A stretch of DNA of 54,020 bases from Actinomycetes bacterium. GTDB taxonomy: Bacteria; Actinomycetota; Acidimicrobiia; Acidimicrobiales; RAAP-2. Under the pieces are notes generated by a model. That model worked only from the letters and a program-made list of their open reading frames with translations. It did not search any database and was not told the origin of the DNA. How positions within the stretch are numbered: the first letter of the stretch is position 1; each line of letters begins with the position of its first letter. Positions 8,099 through 18,047 of the stretch are shown here, piece by piece. The stretch lies in assembly GCA_021844425.1 (NCBI GenBank), contig JAKBTL010000033.1, positions 1-54,020 on the forward strand, given 5' to 3'. Position numbers and translations under genes: made by a program.

Positions 8099-9142
8099 AT
8101 GAGCGAGTCGGAGGAACCCCGTGTGGGCGGCGAAGCCGCGGTGACGTTCCCCGCCGGCGGGTCCGGCGGTACGGGGACAGGCGACGGCCACGGCCCGCAC
8201 ACCGCGACGTTGCCGGTCGCTCGCGCCGACGATCCACACCTCCGGGAGGCGACGCGCTACCCGCGGCGCGTCGAGGCGATCGTGGGGTTGTCGTTCCTCG
8301 TCGGCATCGCGGGGATCTGCGCGTTCGGCGGCGCCTACGTCGAGCGCGCGGGCACGCAGGCTTACGCTGCGACCCTGTTCGTGGGGCTCTTCTTCCTGGG
8401 CTTCGGGCTGACCGCGTGGGGCAAGTACCTGATGCCCCGGGGGCCCTTCGTCGAGGAGCGCCATTCGCTCGAGTCCTCTCCGAGCGAGCAGCGGGCGATG
8501 GCGGCCGCGCTCGTCGAGCGGACCGGCATCGTGGTCAGGCGGCGCAAGTTCCTAGGAGGGCTCTTGGTCACCGGCCTCGGGCTCTTCGGCGTCGTGGCCG
8601 CGTTCCCGCTCTTGCGCTCGCTCGGACCGAGACCACGCGGAAGCCTCTTCACGACGAACTGGAAGAAGGGGTCGCTGCTCGTCGACCTGAACGGAAAGCC
8701 TGTCCACCGCACAGACATGCAAGTCGGCGGGATCCTCACGGTCTTCCCGAAGGGGAAAGAGACAACATTGACAGCGCAGGCGGTCGACCAGACCGTGCTG
8801 ATCCGGGTCCAGTCGGAGACGCTCGTCACCATGAAGGCGCGTGCGGACTGGGCTCCCGATGGCTATGTGGCCTACTCGAAGGTCTGCACCCACCTCGGCT
8901 GCCCCGTCGGCCTCTACGAGCAGCAGCTCGAGCTGCTGGTCTGCCCTTGTCACCAGTCGATGTTCAACGTGCGCGACGGGGCGTTCCCGGTCTTCGGGCC
9001 CGCGCCGCGTCCGCTTCCCCAGCTGCCGATCTACTTCGACTCCACAGGGTTCCTCCGGGCGCGATCGGGCTACGACCAGCCGATCGGCCCGGGCTTCTGG
9101 GAGCGGTCGACAATCGGGAACGGCAAGGCGAGCAACACATGA
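8099..9142 (+). CDS. qcrA: Rieske iron-sulfur subunit of the bcc complex
   Basis: A 347-residue protein with hydrophobic segments in the N-terminal half and a C-terminal Rieske domain. The 2Fe-2S cluster ligands are in CTHLGC (Cys at about 263) and CPCHQS (Cys at about 282), with both His ligands present. Several N-terminal membrane helices are typical of actinobacterial QcrA; proteobacterial Rieske proteins have one. The start is ATG 8099, 25 bases after qcrC, with only a weak upstream purine stretch. It lies between qcrC and qcrB in the expected order and takes electrons from menaquinol at the outer face. Confidence 0.94.
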   Translation: MSESEEPRVGGEAAVTFPAGGSGGTGTGDGHGPHTATLPVARADDPHLREATRYPRRVEAIVGLSFLVGIAGICAFGGAYVERAGTQAYAATLFVGLFFLGFGLTAWGKYLMPRGPFVEERHSLESSPSEQRAMAAALVERTGIVVRRRKFLGGLLVTGLGLFGVVAAFPLLRSLGPRPRGSLFTTNWKKGSLLVDLNGKPVHRTDMQVGGILTVFPKGKETTLTAQAVDQTVLIRVQSETLVTMKARADWAPDGYVAYSKVCTHLGCPVGLYEQQLELLVCPCHQSMFNVRDGAFPVFGPAPRPLPQLPIYFDSTGFLRARSGYDQPIGPGFWERSTIGNGKASNT

Positions 9143-9188
9143 GCTCCCGCGCGCACGCCGTTGACCGGAGAAGCACGGAGATGACCGG

Positions 9189-10760
9189 ATGGCGCTGATC
9201 GAGAGGCGGCCTCGCACCCGCCGTGAGGCACGTCGGGAACTCGGCCCCTACGGCCGTGTCCAGAAGGCCGTCAACGAGCTCGACGAGCGGATCGGCATCG
9301 CCCGAGGTGGACGGATCCTCCTCGACAAGATCTTCCCCGACCACTGGTCGTTCATGCTCGGGGAGATCGCGCTCTACTCGTTCATCGTGCTCGTGGCGAC
9401 GGGGATCTTCCTCACCCTCTACTACGTGCCTTCGCAAGCCATCGTCGTCTACCACGGCGTCTACAAGCCGCTCGACGGCGTTCGAATGTCGCAGGCCTAC
9501 GAGTCGACGGTCAACCTCTCGTTCGCGGTGCGCGCAGGCCTCCTCATGCGCCAGGTGCACCACTGGGCGGCCGACGTCTTCATCGGGTCGATCGTCGTCC
9601 ACATGGCCCGCATCTTCTTCACGGGCGCGTTCCGCAAGCCGCGGGAGCTCAACTGGACCATCGGGATCATCCTCTTGATCCTCGCGATCTTGAACGGGTT
9701 CATCGGGTACTCGCTCCCCGACGACCTGATCTCGGGAACCGGCATCCGGATCGGGTACTCGATCCTGCTCTCCATCCCGTTCGTCGGTAGCTACCTCGCC
9801 TTCTTCCTCTTCGGCGGCCCCTATCCAGGGCACATCATCATCGAGCGCTTCTACATCCTCCACGTCCTGATCCTGCCGCTTCTCATCATCGGGCTGATCG
9901 GCGCGCACCTCACCCTCCTCGTCCGCCAGAAGCACACCCAGTTCCCCGGCAAGGGGAGGACCGAGCACAACGTCGTGGGGTCCCCGCTCTTCCCGCAGTT
10001 CGCCGCCAAGACGACCGGGTTCATGCTCATGGTGACCGGCGTCCTGGGCGTCCTCGGGGGATTCGCACAGATCAACCCCATCTGGCAGTTCGGGCCCTAC
10101 GAGCCGACGAAGATCTCCTACGCCGTCCAGCCGGACTGGTACATGGGCTTCTTGGACGGCGCGCTGCGCATCATGCCGTCGTGGCAGTGGACCGCCTGGG
10201 GGCACACGATCCCCTGGGAGGTGTTCCTCCCTGGGGTCGTCTTCCCGGGGCTCGTGTTCAACCTCTGCCTCGCCTGGCCGATGATCGAGCGGCGCTTCAC
10301 GGACGACTACGTGATGCACAACTTGCTCGACCGCCCTCGCGACCGGCCCAAGCGCACCGCCGCGGGAGCGGCGATGATCGCACTCCTCTTCACCGTCTTC
10401 GCCGCGAGCTCGACCGACGTGCTCGCGAACTACTTCCACGTCTCGCTGAACGAGGTGCTCTGGTTCTTCCGGGTCGTGGTGATCGTGGTGCCGATCATCG
10501 TCGGGGTGGTCACCTGGAGGATCTGCATCGAGCTGCAGCACGTGCCAGGCGCGGTGAAGCGCAAGAGGGCCATGGTCGTCTCGAGGACCCCCGAGGGTGA
10601 GTACGTGGCTGCTCCCGCGCCCGAGCGTCCGGGCGACGAGCACCACGAGCTCGAGCCGGAGCCCGTCCCCGTGCGGATCGAGCTCGAGCCCGAGACGGTG
10701 GGGGCGTCGGCCACCACGGCGCCGACCGGCGAGTCGGGGGTGCGGCGGGTCCTCAGGTAG
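9189..10760 (+). CDS. qcrB: Cytochrome b subunit of the bcc complex
   Basis: A 523-residue integral membrane protein that holds two b hemes and the quinol sites. Heme ligands are in MRQVHHWAADVFIGSIVVH and in the later helix FYILHVLILPLLIIGLIGAH. The quinol-oxidation motif appears as PDWYMGF, the actinobacterial form of PEWY. Cytochrome b N- and C-terminal helices are both in one chain, followed by an acidic, Pro-rich cytoplasmic tail of about 70 residues. Its stop lies 8 bp inside the convergent MFS gene. Last gene of ctaE-qcrCAB. Confidence 0.95.
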   Translation: MALIERRPRTRREARRELGPYGRVQKAVNELDERIGIARGGRILLDKIFPDHWSFMLGEIALYSFIVLVATGIFLTLYYVPSQAIVVYHGVYKPLDGVRMSQAYESTVNLSFAVRAGLLMRQVHHWAADVFIGSIVVHMARIFFTGAFRKPRELNWTIGIILLILAILNGFIGYSLPDDLISGTGIRIGYSILLSIPFVGSYLAFFLFGGPYPGHIIIERFYILHVLILPLLIIGLIGAHLTLLVRQKHTQFPGKGRTEHNVVGSPLFPQFAAKTTGFMLMVTGVLGVLGGFAQINPIWQFGPYEPTKISYAVQPDWYMGFLDGALRIMPSWQWTAWGHTIPWEVFLPGVVFPGLVFNLCLAWPMIERRFTDDYVMHNLLDRPRDRPKRTAAGAAMIALLFTVFAASSTDVLANYFHVSLNEVLWFFRVVVIVVPIIVGVVTWRICIELQHVPGAVKRKRAMVVSRTPEGEYVAAPAPERPGDEHHELEPEPVPVRIELEPETVGASATTAPTGESGVRRVLR

Positions 10761-11883
10761 CGCGTCGGTGCTCGCGCAGGGCCATGGCGAGCGCGAGCGC
10801 GGCGAAGCCTGCCCCGAGCGCGCACACTCCCGTCCAGCCGTCCGCGGCGAAGACCGCGCCCGTCGCGCCCGACGCGAGCGCACCGCCGGCGAAGAAGCAG
10901 GTCATGTAGGCGCTGTTCACCCGGCTCCGAGCTTCGGGCACGGCCTCGTAGATCACCGCCTGGCTCGTGATGTGCATGCTCTGCTCGCCGACGTCGAGAA
11001 CGACGATGCCGACGAGCAGCGCGGCGAGCGAGGTGCGACCGAAGGCGAGCGCGCCGTACGAGCCGAGGGTGAGGATGGCGGCGAGCAGCGTCGAGAGCCG
11101 CGTGCGGCGCGCGTCGGCGAGCTTCCCCGCGAGGTTCGCCGCGGCGACGCCCGCCACGCCTGCGAGGCCGAAGAGCCCGATGACGAGGCTCGAGTAGTGG
11201 TACGGAGGCCCGGAGAGCAAGAAGGCGAGCGCGGTCCACAGCACGGAGAAGGACCCGAAGACGGTGGCGCCGTAGGCGGCACGCTGCCGGACGATCGGCT
11301 CGTCGAGGAACAGGCGTAGGGTCCCCGAGACGAGCTCGCGGTAGGGCAGCGCTTGGCGCGGTCGCTCCTCGGGGAGCACGACGGCGAGCACGACGGCGAG
11401 CACCGCCATGAGCGCAGCGGAGACCCAGTAGATCGCCCGCCAGCCCAGGAGATCCGCGACGGCGCCCGCAAGCGTCCGGGCCAGCAGTATCCCGGTGAGG
11501 AGCCCGGTCATGAGGCGGGCGACCACGCGTCCGCGCCGAGCCGGTTCGGCGAGGTCGGCGGCGAAGGGGACCATGACCTGGCCGCCCACCGTGGCGAGCC
11601 CGGTGCCAAGCACCGCGAGCTCGAAGACCCAGAGCGAGGGCGCGAGCGCGCAGAGGACCAGCCCACCGACCGCGAGCGCGTACAGCGCGGCGAGGAGCCG
11701 GCGGCGCGGGTGGCGGTCCCCGAGAGGCAGGACGAACACGAGCGCAGCTGCGAACCCGGCTTGCGAGCACGTGACGACGAGGGAAACCCCGGTCGTGCTG
11801 GCGTGGAAGCTCAGCGCGATCTGGTGGAGGAGCGGCTGCGCGTAGTAGAGGTTCGCGATGATCGCGCCGGTCGCCACGGCCAT
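10753..11883 (-). CDS. Major facilitator superfamily transporter, DHA1-like
   Basis: A roughly 376-residue membrane protein with about twelve hydrophobic segments. The opening AIIANLYYAQPLLHQIA is characteristic of the YnfM/arabinose-efflux-like drug:H+ antiporter branch, and the loop after helix 2 has the usual GDRHPRRR motif. The substrate cannot be read from sequence. The ATG at 11883 is used; an in-frame GTG at 11892 would add three residues, and neither has a clear Shine-Dalgarno site. It follows ctaF by 125 bp on the same strand and converges on qcrB with an 8-bp overlap. A small in-frame repeat encodes VLAVVLAVVLP. Confidence 0.85.
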   Translation of the reverse strand: MAVATGAIIANLYYAQPLLHQIALSFHASTTGVSLVVTCSQAGFAAALVFVLPLGDRHPRRRLLAALYALAVGGLVLCALAPSLWVFELAVLGTGLATVGGQVMVPFAADLAEPARRGRVVARLMTGLLTGILLARTLAGAVADLLGWRAIYWVSAALMAVLAVVLAVVLPEERPRQALPYRELVSGTLRLFLDEPIVRQRAAYGATVFGSFSVLWTALAFLLSGPPYHYSSLVIGLFGLAGVAGVAAANLAGKLADARRTRLSTLLAAILTLGSYGALAFGRTSLAALLVGIVVLDVGEQSMHITSQAVIYEAVPEARSRVNSAYMTCFFAGGALASGATGAVFAADGWTGVCALGAGFAALALAMALREHRRAT

Positions 11884-12008
11884 GAGGAGCACCAGGCGCG
11901 GGGAGAGGGCCTGCGTGCTGGGGGTTCCCAGGTGGTTCCCGTGTGCCTCCGAGGGAGCCTCGGGTTCCCGCCCGCTCCGTGACGCGGGATGGGTGTTCCC
12001 CGAGGAGC

Positions 12009-12446
12009 TCAGTAGCGGCCGCCGCGGCGGCTCTCGGCGGTCACGCCGATGAGCGCGATGAGGATCACCGACACGCCGACCAGCGCCAGCCAGGTGCCGA
12101 AGACGAACGCGAGCAGTAGGACGAAGGCCCCTGCGGCCAGGGTGATCGGCCAGATGCTCGACCCGGGGAAGGAGCTGACCACGCCGGCGCCGTCCGCGAT
12201 CGTCGCGTCGTCGCGGTCCTCGGGGCGTGTGCCAACGGCGCGGTCGGTCCTGCCCCAGAAGAAGTACTTGCTGCCCTGGAAACGGCGGTGCCAGAAGAAG
12301 TAGTACGCCCCGGGGACGAGCCCGAGCGTAGTGGCGCCGACGAGCATCAGGGTGCCTCCGTCCTCGTACGACGTGAACCAGTACGAGATCGCGATGATCC
12401 CGAAGAACACCCCGATGCCGATGAGGAACCTGGACTCGATCTTCAC
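12009..12446 (-). CDS. ctaF: Cytochrome c oxidase subunit IV (actinobacterial CtaF)
   Basis: A 145-residue protein with two N-terminal and two C-terminal hydrophobic segments. Its opening [19 protein letters not shown] and the YYFFWHRRF block match the small actinobacterial oxidase subunit IV. The GTG start at 12446 overlaps the ctaD stop (GTGA). It is the last gene of ctaC-ctaD-ctaF. The exact role of this subunit in the aa3 oxidase is structural by family knowledge. Confidence 0.9.
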   Translation of the reverse strand: MKIESRFLIGIGVFFGIIAISYWFTSYEDGGTLMLVGATTLGLVPGAYYFFWHRRFQGSKYFFWGRTDRAVGTRPEDRDDATIADGAGVVSSFPGSSIWPITLAAGAFVLLLAFVFGTWLALVGVSVILIALIGVTAESRRGGRY

Positions 12447-14263
12447 GTCGCCGGCACCTGCTCCGCCGCACCTGGCGCGCCGTCACCGTGTCCGGAGGGT
12501 CCCGCGCCGTTGCCACCGCTGTAGGGGCCGTGGCCGTTCGGGTGACCACCGCGCCCGTGGTCGTAGCGGATCGTGGGCGCGTCAGGGTGGTTGTAGTCCC
12601 ACGTCGGCCGCTCCGAGCGGATGAGGGGGAGGTGCGTGTAGTTGTGGTGGGGCGGGGGCGACGTCGTGAACCACTCGAGCGTGTGCGCGTCCCACGGGTT
12701 GTCGCCTGCGGGGACCGGGTAGCGCCAGGAGACCCAGAAGTTCACCAGCAGGACGAGGAACGACACGGCGATCATGAAGGAGCCGACCGTCGAGACGTCG
12801 TTCCACACGTGCCAGCCGAGCCCGGTCGGGTAGCTCGCGACGCGCCGCGGCATGCCCGAGAGCCCGAGGACGTACATGGGGATGAAGGTCACCCAGAACC
12901 CGGCGAAGAGGAGCCAGAAGTGCAGCTTGCCGAGCCGCTCGTTCAGCATGCGGCCGAACATCTTCGGGTACCAGTAGTAGACGCCTGCGAAGCCGGCGAA
13001 GACCGCCGTGCCGAAGAGCACCTGATGGAAGTGTGCGACCACGAAGTACGTTGTGTGCACGAAGAAATCGATCGGCGGCGAGGCGAGCATGACCCCGGTG
13101 ACCCCGCCCATCAGGAAGGCGAAGAGGAAGCCGATCGACATGAGCATCGCCGTCGTGTAGACGAGCTGGCCTCGCCACATCGTGCCGATCCAGTTGAAGA
13201 ACTTGATGCCGGTCGGCACCGCGATGAGGAGGCTCATCAGCGAGAAGAACGGCAGGAGCACCGTGCCCGTCGTGAACATGTGGTGCGCCCACACCCCGGT
13301 CGAGAGCGCAGCGATGGCCATCGTCGCGAAGACCATCCCCTTGTAGCCGAAGACGGGCTTTCGTGAGAAGACGGGGAAGATCTCGGTCACAATGCCGAAG
13401 AAGGGCAGGGCGAGGATGTAGACCTCGGGATGGCCGAAGAACCAGAACAGGTTCTGCCACAGCACGGCCGAACCGCAGGCATGGACGTCCACCGCGCCCG
13501 CGACGGTGTGGCAGCCCGTGACCGCGTAGATCTTGGCTCCGAAGTGGCGGTCGGCGAACAACATGACCAGCGCGGCGGTGAGCACCGGGAAGGCGATGAG
13601 GATCAGGATGCCGGTGACCAGCATGTTCCACGTGAAGATCGGCATCCGGAACATCGTCATTCCCGGGGCGCGCAGGTAGAAGATGGTCGTGATGAGGTTG
13701 ACGCCGGTGAAGATCGCCGAGAACCCGGTCAGCACGAGCGCCATGATCCACATATCCGCGCCTACGCCCGGCGTGTAGGTCGTGGTGGACAGCGGCGCGT
13801 AGGCGACCCAGCCGAAGTCCGCCGCGCCGCCTGCGACCCCGAAGGTCAAGAGCATCATGATCGAGCCGCCCAGGTACAGCCAGTAGCTGAGCGCGTTCAG
13901 CCTGGGGAACGCCATGTCCGGAGCGCCGATCTGCAGCGGGACGATGTAGTTCGCGAGACCGCCGAAGGCGAAGGGGCCGGCGAACAGGTACAGCATGATG
14001 CTGCCGTGCATCGTGAACAGCTCGTTGTACTGCTGGAACGAGATGAACGTGCCGTGGGGTGTCGTGAGCTGCACCCGTATGCCGAGAGCGAGCAGACCGG
14101 CGATGTAGAAGAGCACGATCGAGGTGATCATGTAGCTGAGACCGATCACCTTGTGGTCGGTCGTCGTGATCCATTTCATGAGCCCGGTCGGGCCGTGCTC
14201 CTCGTGGGCGGCGGCATAGGCGGGCTCGCCGCCGGCGATCTGCGGAACGATGACGTCGGTCAC
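12443..14263 (-). CDS. ctaD: Cytochrome c oxidase subunit I
   Basis: A 606-residue heme-copper oxidase core subunit with the expected ligands. These are the heme a His in MHGSIM, the CuB His and cross-linked Tyr in [13 protein letters not shown], the CuB pair in WAHHMF, and the heme His residues in [10 protein letters not shown]. Twelve helices fit the length. A hydrophilic, His/Gly-rich tail follows the last helix. The GTG at 14263 is chosen since it overlaps the ctaC stop (GTGA) and gives the usual N-terminus before [12 protein letters not shown]. The TTDHK block and PEVY region mark it as type A, aa3-like. Confidence 0.96.
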   Translation of the reverse strand: MTDVIVPQIAGGEPAYAAAHEEHGPTGLMKWITTTDHKVIGLSYMITSIVLFYIAGLLALGIRVQLTTPHGTFISFQQYNELFTMHGSIMLYLFAGPFAFGGLANYIVPLQIGAPDMAFPRLNALSYWLYLGGSIMMLLTFGVAGGAADFGWVAYAPLSTTTYTPGVGADMWIMALVLTGFSAIFTGVNLITTIFYLRAPGMTMFRMPIFTWNMLVTGILILIAFPVLTAALVMLFADRHFGAKIYAVTGCHTVAGAVDVHACGSAVLWQNLFWFFGHPEVYILALPFFGIVTEIFPVFSRKPVFGYKGMVFATMAIAALSTGVWAHHMFTTGTVLLPFFSLMSLLIAVPTGIKFFNWIGTMWRGQLVYTTAMLMSIGFLFAFLMGGVTGVMLASPPIDFFVHTTYFVVAHFHQVLFGTAVFAGFAGVYYWYPKMFGRMLNERLGKLHFWLLFAGFWVTFIPMYVLGLSGMPRRVASYPTGLGWHVWNDVSTVGSFMIAVSFLVLLVNFWVSWRYPVPAGDNPWDAHTLEWFTTSPPPHHNYTHLPLIRSERPTWDYNHPDAPTIRYDHGRGGHPNGHGPYSGGNGAGPSGHGDGAPGAAEQVPAT

Positions 14264-15171
14264 GAGCCTGATCCCCCTGTCGTCGCTGTCGGCGCGGCGC
14301 GGCCGGTCGACCTCGCGAGCGCGGTCTTCTCGGCGTTGGAGATCGACGCCTCCGGGCCTGTCGAGTGGTGCGTGCTGACCCATGCGGCGAACTGGGCGGG
14401 GGTCACCACCTTCACCCGGAACCGCATGAGGGAGTGGTAGAGCCCGCAGAACTGCGTGCACTGGCCGCGGTAGGTGCCGAGTGTGTGGAGGTTCAGCGTG
14501 AACTTGTTGACGATCCCGGGCTGCGCGTAGCGGCTGAAGTCGAGGGCCGGGACGTAGAAGCCGTGGATGACGTCGTGGGACTCGAGGTAGATCCGCACGG
14601 TCTCGTTCTGGGGAAGGACCATCTCAGGGTCCTGCAGCTCGACGCCGATGACTGTGACGTTCTTTGTTGTGTAGTGGAAACGCCAGCCCCACTGGAACCC
14701 GGTGACCGTGACCGCCATCTTCGGCGCTGGCAGAGCGTCCACGTTGTTCTCGGTCACGAAGGTGAACCCGAAGAGGACGAGCACGATGATGATCGGGATC
14801 ACCGTGTAGAAGATCTCGATCAAGGTGTGGTATTGGAACTGCCGCGGCATCGCGTCGGAGCGCCGACGGTACCGGAGCACCGCCCAGGCGATCAGCGCGA
14901 AGACGATCACGAAGACCACCGCGCCGGTGATGAAGAAGCCCTGCCAGAGCTTCAGGGAGTCCTGCCCCTGGCTGGAGATCGCCCTGTGCGCCCCGAAGGT
15001 GGGCAGATTGCACCCCGCGAGGAGCAGCCCGCCGGCAGGCGCCACCAGGGCGACAAGCCAGCGCGGGCGACGCAGGCGGGGATGGCGGAGCTGCGGAGAC
15101 GAGCCCGTGGGCGCGGGCGACGGTCCTGGCGCGGACGCGGCGGAGGGGTTGCCTGACGGCGACTGATCCAC
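14260..15171 (-). CDS. ctaC: Cytochrome c oxidase subunit II (lipoprotein form)
   Basis: A 303-residue subunit that receives electrons at the CuA centre. The CuA ligands are visible in [12 protein letters not shown] and the upstream His in [13 protein letters not shown] lipobox LLLAGC places the lipidated cysteine at about residue 54 after an unusually long Pro/Ser-rich leader. Two membrane helices follow ([16 protein letters not shown] and [16 protein letters not shown]). The GTG start at 15171 lies at the head of ctaC-ctaD-ctaF. The roughly 30 hydrophilic residues before the signal core may mean that the true start is further in, but no better in-frame start was seen. Confidence 0.94.
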   Translation of the reverse strand: MDQSPSGNPSAASAPGPSPAPTGSSPQLRHPRLRRPRWLVALVAPAGGLLLAGCNLPTFGAHRAISSQGQDSLKLWQGFFITGAVVFVIVFALIAWAVLRYRRRSDAMPRQFQYHTLIEIFYTVIPIIIVLVLFGFTFVTENNVDALPAPKMAVTVTGFQWGWRFHYTTKNVTVIGVELQDPEMVLPQNETVRIYLESHDVIHGFYVPALDFSRYAQPGIVNKFTLNLHTLGTYRGQCTQFCGLYHSLMRFRVKVVTPAQFAAWVSTHHSTGPEASISNAEKTALARSTGRAAPTATTGGSGS

Positions 15172-15355
15172 GATCCGGCAGACTAGCCAAACCGCTGCGG
15201 GAATTCGAAGTCGCAGGTCGAAGGAGTGCCGACTCTGTGGACGGCTTCGCGCCGTCGTGCGTCGGTCGGCGTGCGTCGGAAAGGCCGCGGCGGAGGTGGC
15301 GCGGCTTCAGGGAGCCGTCGACGAAGGCCCCCGCCCGGCAGGCTGAGCCCCCGAA

Positions 15356-15550
15356 CTAGGAAGCTGCAGTCTCGTCGGACGCGGCGGGCGAGTTCGACGA
15401 CGTCGTCCCTTCCTTCATACCCTTCTCGAACTCGCGCTTGGCCGAGCCGAGGTTCCGGGCAAGCTTCGGGATCGCTGCGCCGCCGAACAGCACGACGGCG
15501 ATCACGAGCAGGACGACGAGCAGATCTGGACCGAAGATGTCTGCCAACAT
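15356..15550 (-). CDS. tatA: Twin-arginine translocase subunit TatA family
   Basis: A 64-residue protein with one N-terminal membrane helix (LLVVLLVIAVVLFGGAAIP) followed by the amphipathic helix KLARNLGSAKREFEKGMKEG and a short Ser-rich tail, the standard TatA layout. ATG at 15550-15548 is preceded by GAAGGAGA on the minus strand. It would form the pore of the Tat export path; Tat exports folded proteins such as Rieske proteins, and qcrA is nearby. No tatC or tatB is in the window. A TatE/TatB-like paralogue cannot be excluded at this length. Confidence 0.9.
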   Translation of the reverse strand: MLADIFGPDLLVVLLVIAVVLFGGAAIPKLARNLGSAKREFEKGMKEGTTSSNSPAASDETAAS

Positions 15551-15607
15551 CGGTGTCTCCTTCTCGGCGGGTGGGCACTCGCCAGACCAAGGCTAACCTA
15601 CCTCGGA

Positions 15608-15667
15608 ACGTCGTGGTCGCCGGGCAGACGTCGTGGTCGCCGGGCAGACGTCGTGGTCGCCGGGCAG
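15608..15667. repeat. 20-bp tandem repeat, 3 copies
   Basis: The unit ACGTCGTGGTCGCCGGGCAG is present three times without change, and the next four bases (ACGT) start a fourth copy. It lies between the tatA start and the stop of the enoyl-CoA hydratase-like gene, so it would be in the upstream region of tatA. Confidence 0.9.
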
Positions 15668-15696
15668 ACGTCCCCGGCCTGCCTGTGAGCCGACGG

Positions 15697-16470
15697 TCAG
15701 CGACCCTGCCAATCGGGCCTGCGCTTCTCAGCGAAGGCGACAGAGCCCTCCATGGCGTCCGAGGAGCTGAAGACCACCCCCACCGCGTCGTCGGTGAGGC
15801 GCCAGCCCTCGGCCTCGTCGGCGTCGACGGCTCGCAGCATGACGGACTTCGAGTAGCGGACCGCAAGCGGTGCGTTCTCCGCGATCCGCTCCGCGAGGAC
15901 CAGCGCCTCCTCCATGAGCTGGTGGCGGGGCACGACGCGGTTGACGAGGCCCAGGGCGTACGCACGCTCGGCGTCGATGGGGTCCCCCGTGAGGGCGAGC
16001 TCGAGCGCGACCGAGAGCGGTAGGCGCCTCGGGAGACGGAAGAGGCCGCCGGCGCCTGCGATGAGCCCGCGCTTGACCTCGGGGATGCCGAAGGTCGCAT
16101 GGTCGGCGGCGACCGCCAGATCGCACGAGAGCACGATCTCGAGGCCGCCGGCAAGTGCTGCCCCGTTGACGGCCGCGACGATCGGCTTCGGGAAGCTACG
16201 GCGGGCGATCCCGGCGAAGCCGCCGGGCGCGTTCAAGACCTCCGCGCTCTCGCCGGCGGCGAAGGCCTTCAGGTCCAGCCCTGCCGAGAACGCCCTGTCG
16301 CCGCTGCCGGTGAGGACGACGACCCATGCACCGTCGTCCTCGGCGAGCTCGTCCAACGCCGAGGCGAGGCCTCGGCTCACGGCTCCGTTGATCGCGTTGC
16401 GAGCGTCGGGGCGATTGATCGTGAGGATCTCCACGTTGCCGCGCCGTTCCCTCAGGACCTCGTCTGCCAT
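15697..16470 (-). CDS. Enoyl-CoA hydratase/isomerase (crotonase) family protein
   Basis: A 257-residue crotonase-fold protein. The CoA/oxyanion-hole regions are visible as FSAGLDLKAF (about residue 62) and NGAALAGGLEIVLSCD (about residue 100), and the catalytic region reads PEVKRGLIAGAGG. In the crotonase paradigm the loop after PEVK supplies a Glu; here the PEVKRG glutamate is present and the second acidic position is not obvious. The ATG at 16470 follows GGAAGGAGAG. The gene stands alone between tatA and the GH1-like gene. Substrate (fatty acid, aromatic or amino-acid degradation) cannot be told from sequence. Confidence 0.88.
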   Translation of the reverse strand: MADEVLRERRGNVEILTINRPDARNAINGAVSRGLASALDELAEDDGAWVVVLTGSGDRAFSAGLDLKAFAAGESAEVLNAPGGFAGIARRSFPKPIVAAVNGAALAGGLEIVLSCDLAVAADHATFGIPEVKRGLIAGAGGLFRLPRRLPLSVALELALTGDPIDAERAYALGLVNRVVPRHQLMEEALVLAERIAENAPLAVRYSKSVMLRAVDADEAEGWRLTDDAVGVVFSSSDAMEGSVAFAEKRRPDWQGR

Positions 16471-16638
16471 GACTCTCCTTCCGAGCGCCGTCGGTCCGGT
16501 CGTGGTCGTACCTGCGTGCAGCCGGCACCGCACGACGTCGCGCCTCGTACCCGTCGGCAACGCTAGTCGTCCGGTCCGGACAGGGCCCGTGCGCTGGCGC
16601 ACGCGCCGCACCGAGCGGCCCGTCCGCAGGCCGAGGTC

Positions 16639-18036
16639 GTGCCATGCTTCTCGGCTGTGCGCCAATTCCTCTTCGGTCTGAGCGCTGCAGGCTCCCGGCT
16701 GGAGGGCGGGTTCAACGGCCGCGGCGAGCCGGCGAACCAGTGGACGGCGTGGGAGCGCGCGGGCAAGGTTCCTGCCGCTCGTGAAGGCGCGCGGGTCTGG
16801 GCCGACCCCGATCGCGTGCTCGAGCTGGCTACGGACGCCGGCGCGGGCGCTCTAGCGCTCTCCGTTGAATGGGCGAGGATCGAGCCTGAGCCAGGGCGCG
16901 TCGACGAGGGCGCCGTCGCACGGTACGCGGCGACCTTCGCGTCTGCGGCCGCCCGCGGGATCACCCCGATCGCGGTCCTCCACGACGTCGCGAACCCGGC
17001 CTGGCTCGGCGAGGAGTTCTGGCTGACCCCGGGATCCCCAGACCGGTTCGCCGACCACGTCGCGAGGCTCGTCGGCTCGCTCGCTTCCTCGTGCCGCCAC
17101 TGGGTGACGCTGCGCCAGCCGAACCTCGTCGCGCTCGCGGGGTGGGTCGACGGCCGGCATCCCCCCCGTCGGCTCGGCGCGCTGGCGGACGCGTGGGCCG
17201 TCGTCGACAACCTCCTCTCAGCGCACCTGCTCGCGTACGGCGCGATCCATGACCTCGAGCCCGACGCCCAGGTCCTCCTCGGCCTCCGGGCGTCGCCCTC
17301 CTACGACTGGCACCGGCTCATGGTCGACCTCCTGTGCGCCCCCGCTCTCGGGGTCGCGCGCGACGCCCTCGACCCGTGGATCGCAGAGCGGCGCTCGCGC
17401 CACGACGCCGTATCGCCCCCCGCCAGCCTTGGAGACCTGGCGTGGCGTCGCGTCGCCGGGGCCACGTCGCCGTTCGGCGCGGGGAGGCTAGGTCGTCCCT
17501 CGCCGCGGCGCGTGCTGGACCTCGCCTACCGGCTCTCTGCCGAGCGAGGCGTCACGCCGCCGGCCCCGAACGGGTCCGCCCCGTCAGGGGGGCCGAGGTA
17601 CCTGGTCGACGCGCTGCTCGTCGGATGGTTGCCGCCGCACGCGAGGGCGACCCTCCCCGGTGTGGCGCGCCCGGGCGCTTCGGCGCGCGCGCCGCGCCCG
17701 TGGGAGGTCGGGCCGGATCCAGGTGGGCTCACGGTGTGGTGCCGGGAACATGCCCGCGCGGCACCGGGGCTCCCCGTGTGGGTGGAGGACGGGTTCGCGA
17801 CCTTGGGCGGCGCGCCTCGTGCGGACGGCTGGGACCGGCGCTCCTACATCCGAGCGCAGGTTCGCGCGCTCCAATCCGAGGTGCTCGAGTCCGACGGCTC
17901 CGGCGCAGGACCCCAGATCGCCGGCTACCTGTACCACGCGCCCGAGGGCGGCGGGGATCCCACATGGCCTGACGCCGACTTCGGTCTCGGCGGTGACGCT
18001 CCGGGCCTGGGGCGCTTCGTCGAGGCGCGTCACTAG
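16639..18036 (+). CDS. GH1-like (beta-glucosidase fold) protein with altered acid/base residue
   Basis: A 465-residue protein resembling glycoside hydrolase family 1. Conserved blocks are FLFGLSAAGSRLEGGFNGRG (like the FxWGxA..QxEG opening), LALSVEWARIEPEPG (like YRFSxxWxRIxP) and WVTLRQPN at about residues 155-162. In active GH1 enzymes that last block reads T(F/L)NEP and supplies the acid/base Glu; here it is TLRQP with Gln at about residue 160. The nucleophile block VEDGFA keeps Glu at about residue 383 where TENG is usual. Start is GTG 16639; GTG 16657 is equally possible and gives MRQFLFG. It lies 11 bp upstream of the GH31 gene. It may be non-hydrolytic, a transglycosidase, or work on substrates with good leaving groups. 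Confidence 0.7.
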   Translation: MPCFSAVRQFLFGLSAAGSRLEGGFNGRGEPANQWTAWERAGKVPAAREGARVWADPDRVLELATDAGAGALALSVEWARIEPEPGRVDEGAVARYAATFASAAARGITPIAVLHDVANPAWLGEEFWLTPGSPDRFADHVARLVGSLASSCRHWVTLRQPNLVALAGWVDGRHPPRRLGALADAWAVVDNLLSAHLLAYGAIHDLEPDAQVLLGLRASPSYDWHRLMVDLLCAPALGVARDALDPWIAERRSRHDAVSPPASLGDLAWRRVAGATSPFGAGRLGRPSPRRVLDLAYRLSAERGVTPPAPNGSAPSGGPRYLVDALLVGWLPPHARATLPGVARPGASARAPRPWEVGPDPGGLTVWCREHARAAPGLPVWVEDGFATLGGAPRADGWDRRSYIRAQVRALQSEVLESDGSGAGPQIAGYLYHAPEGGGDPTWPDADFGLGGDAPGLGRFVEARH

Positions 18037-18047
18037 CCTCGCCGGCG

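Noticed and set aside
15172-15355. Possible small gene between ctaC and tatA
   Set aside because: Frames here are Arg-rich with no ribosome site; the gap more likely holds the ctaC promoter and the tatA 3' region.
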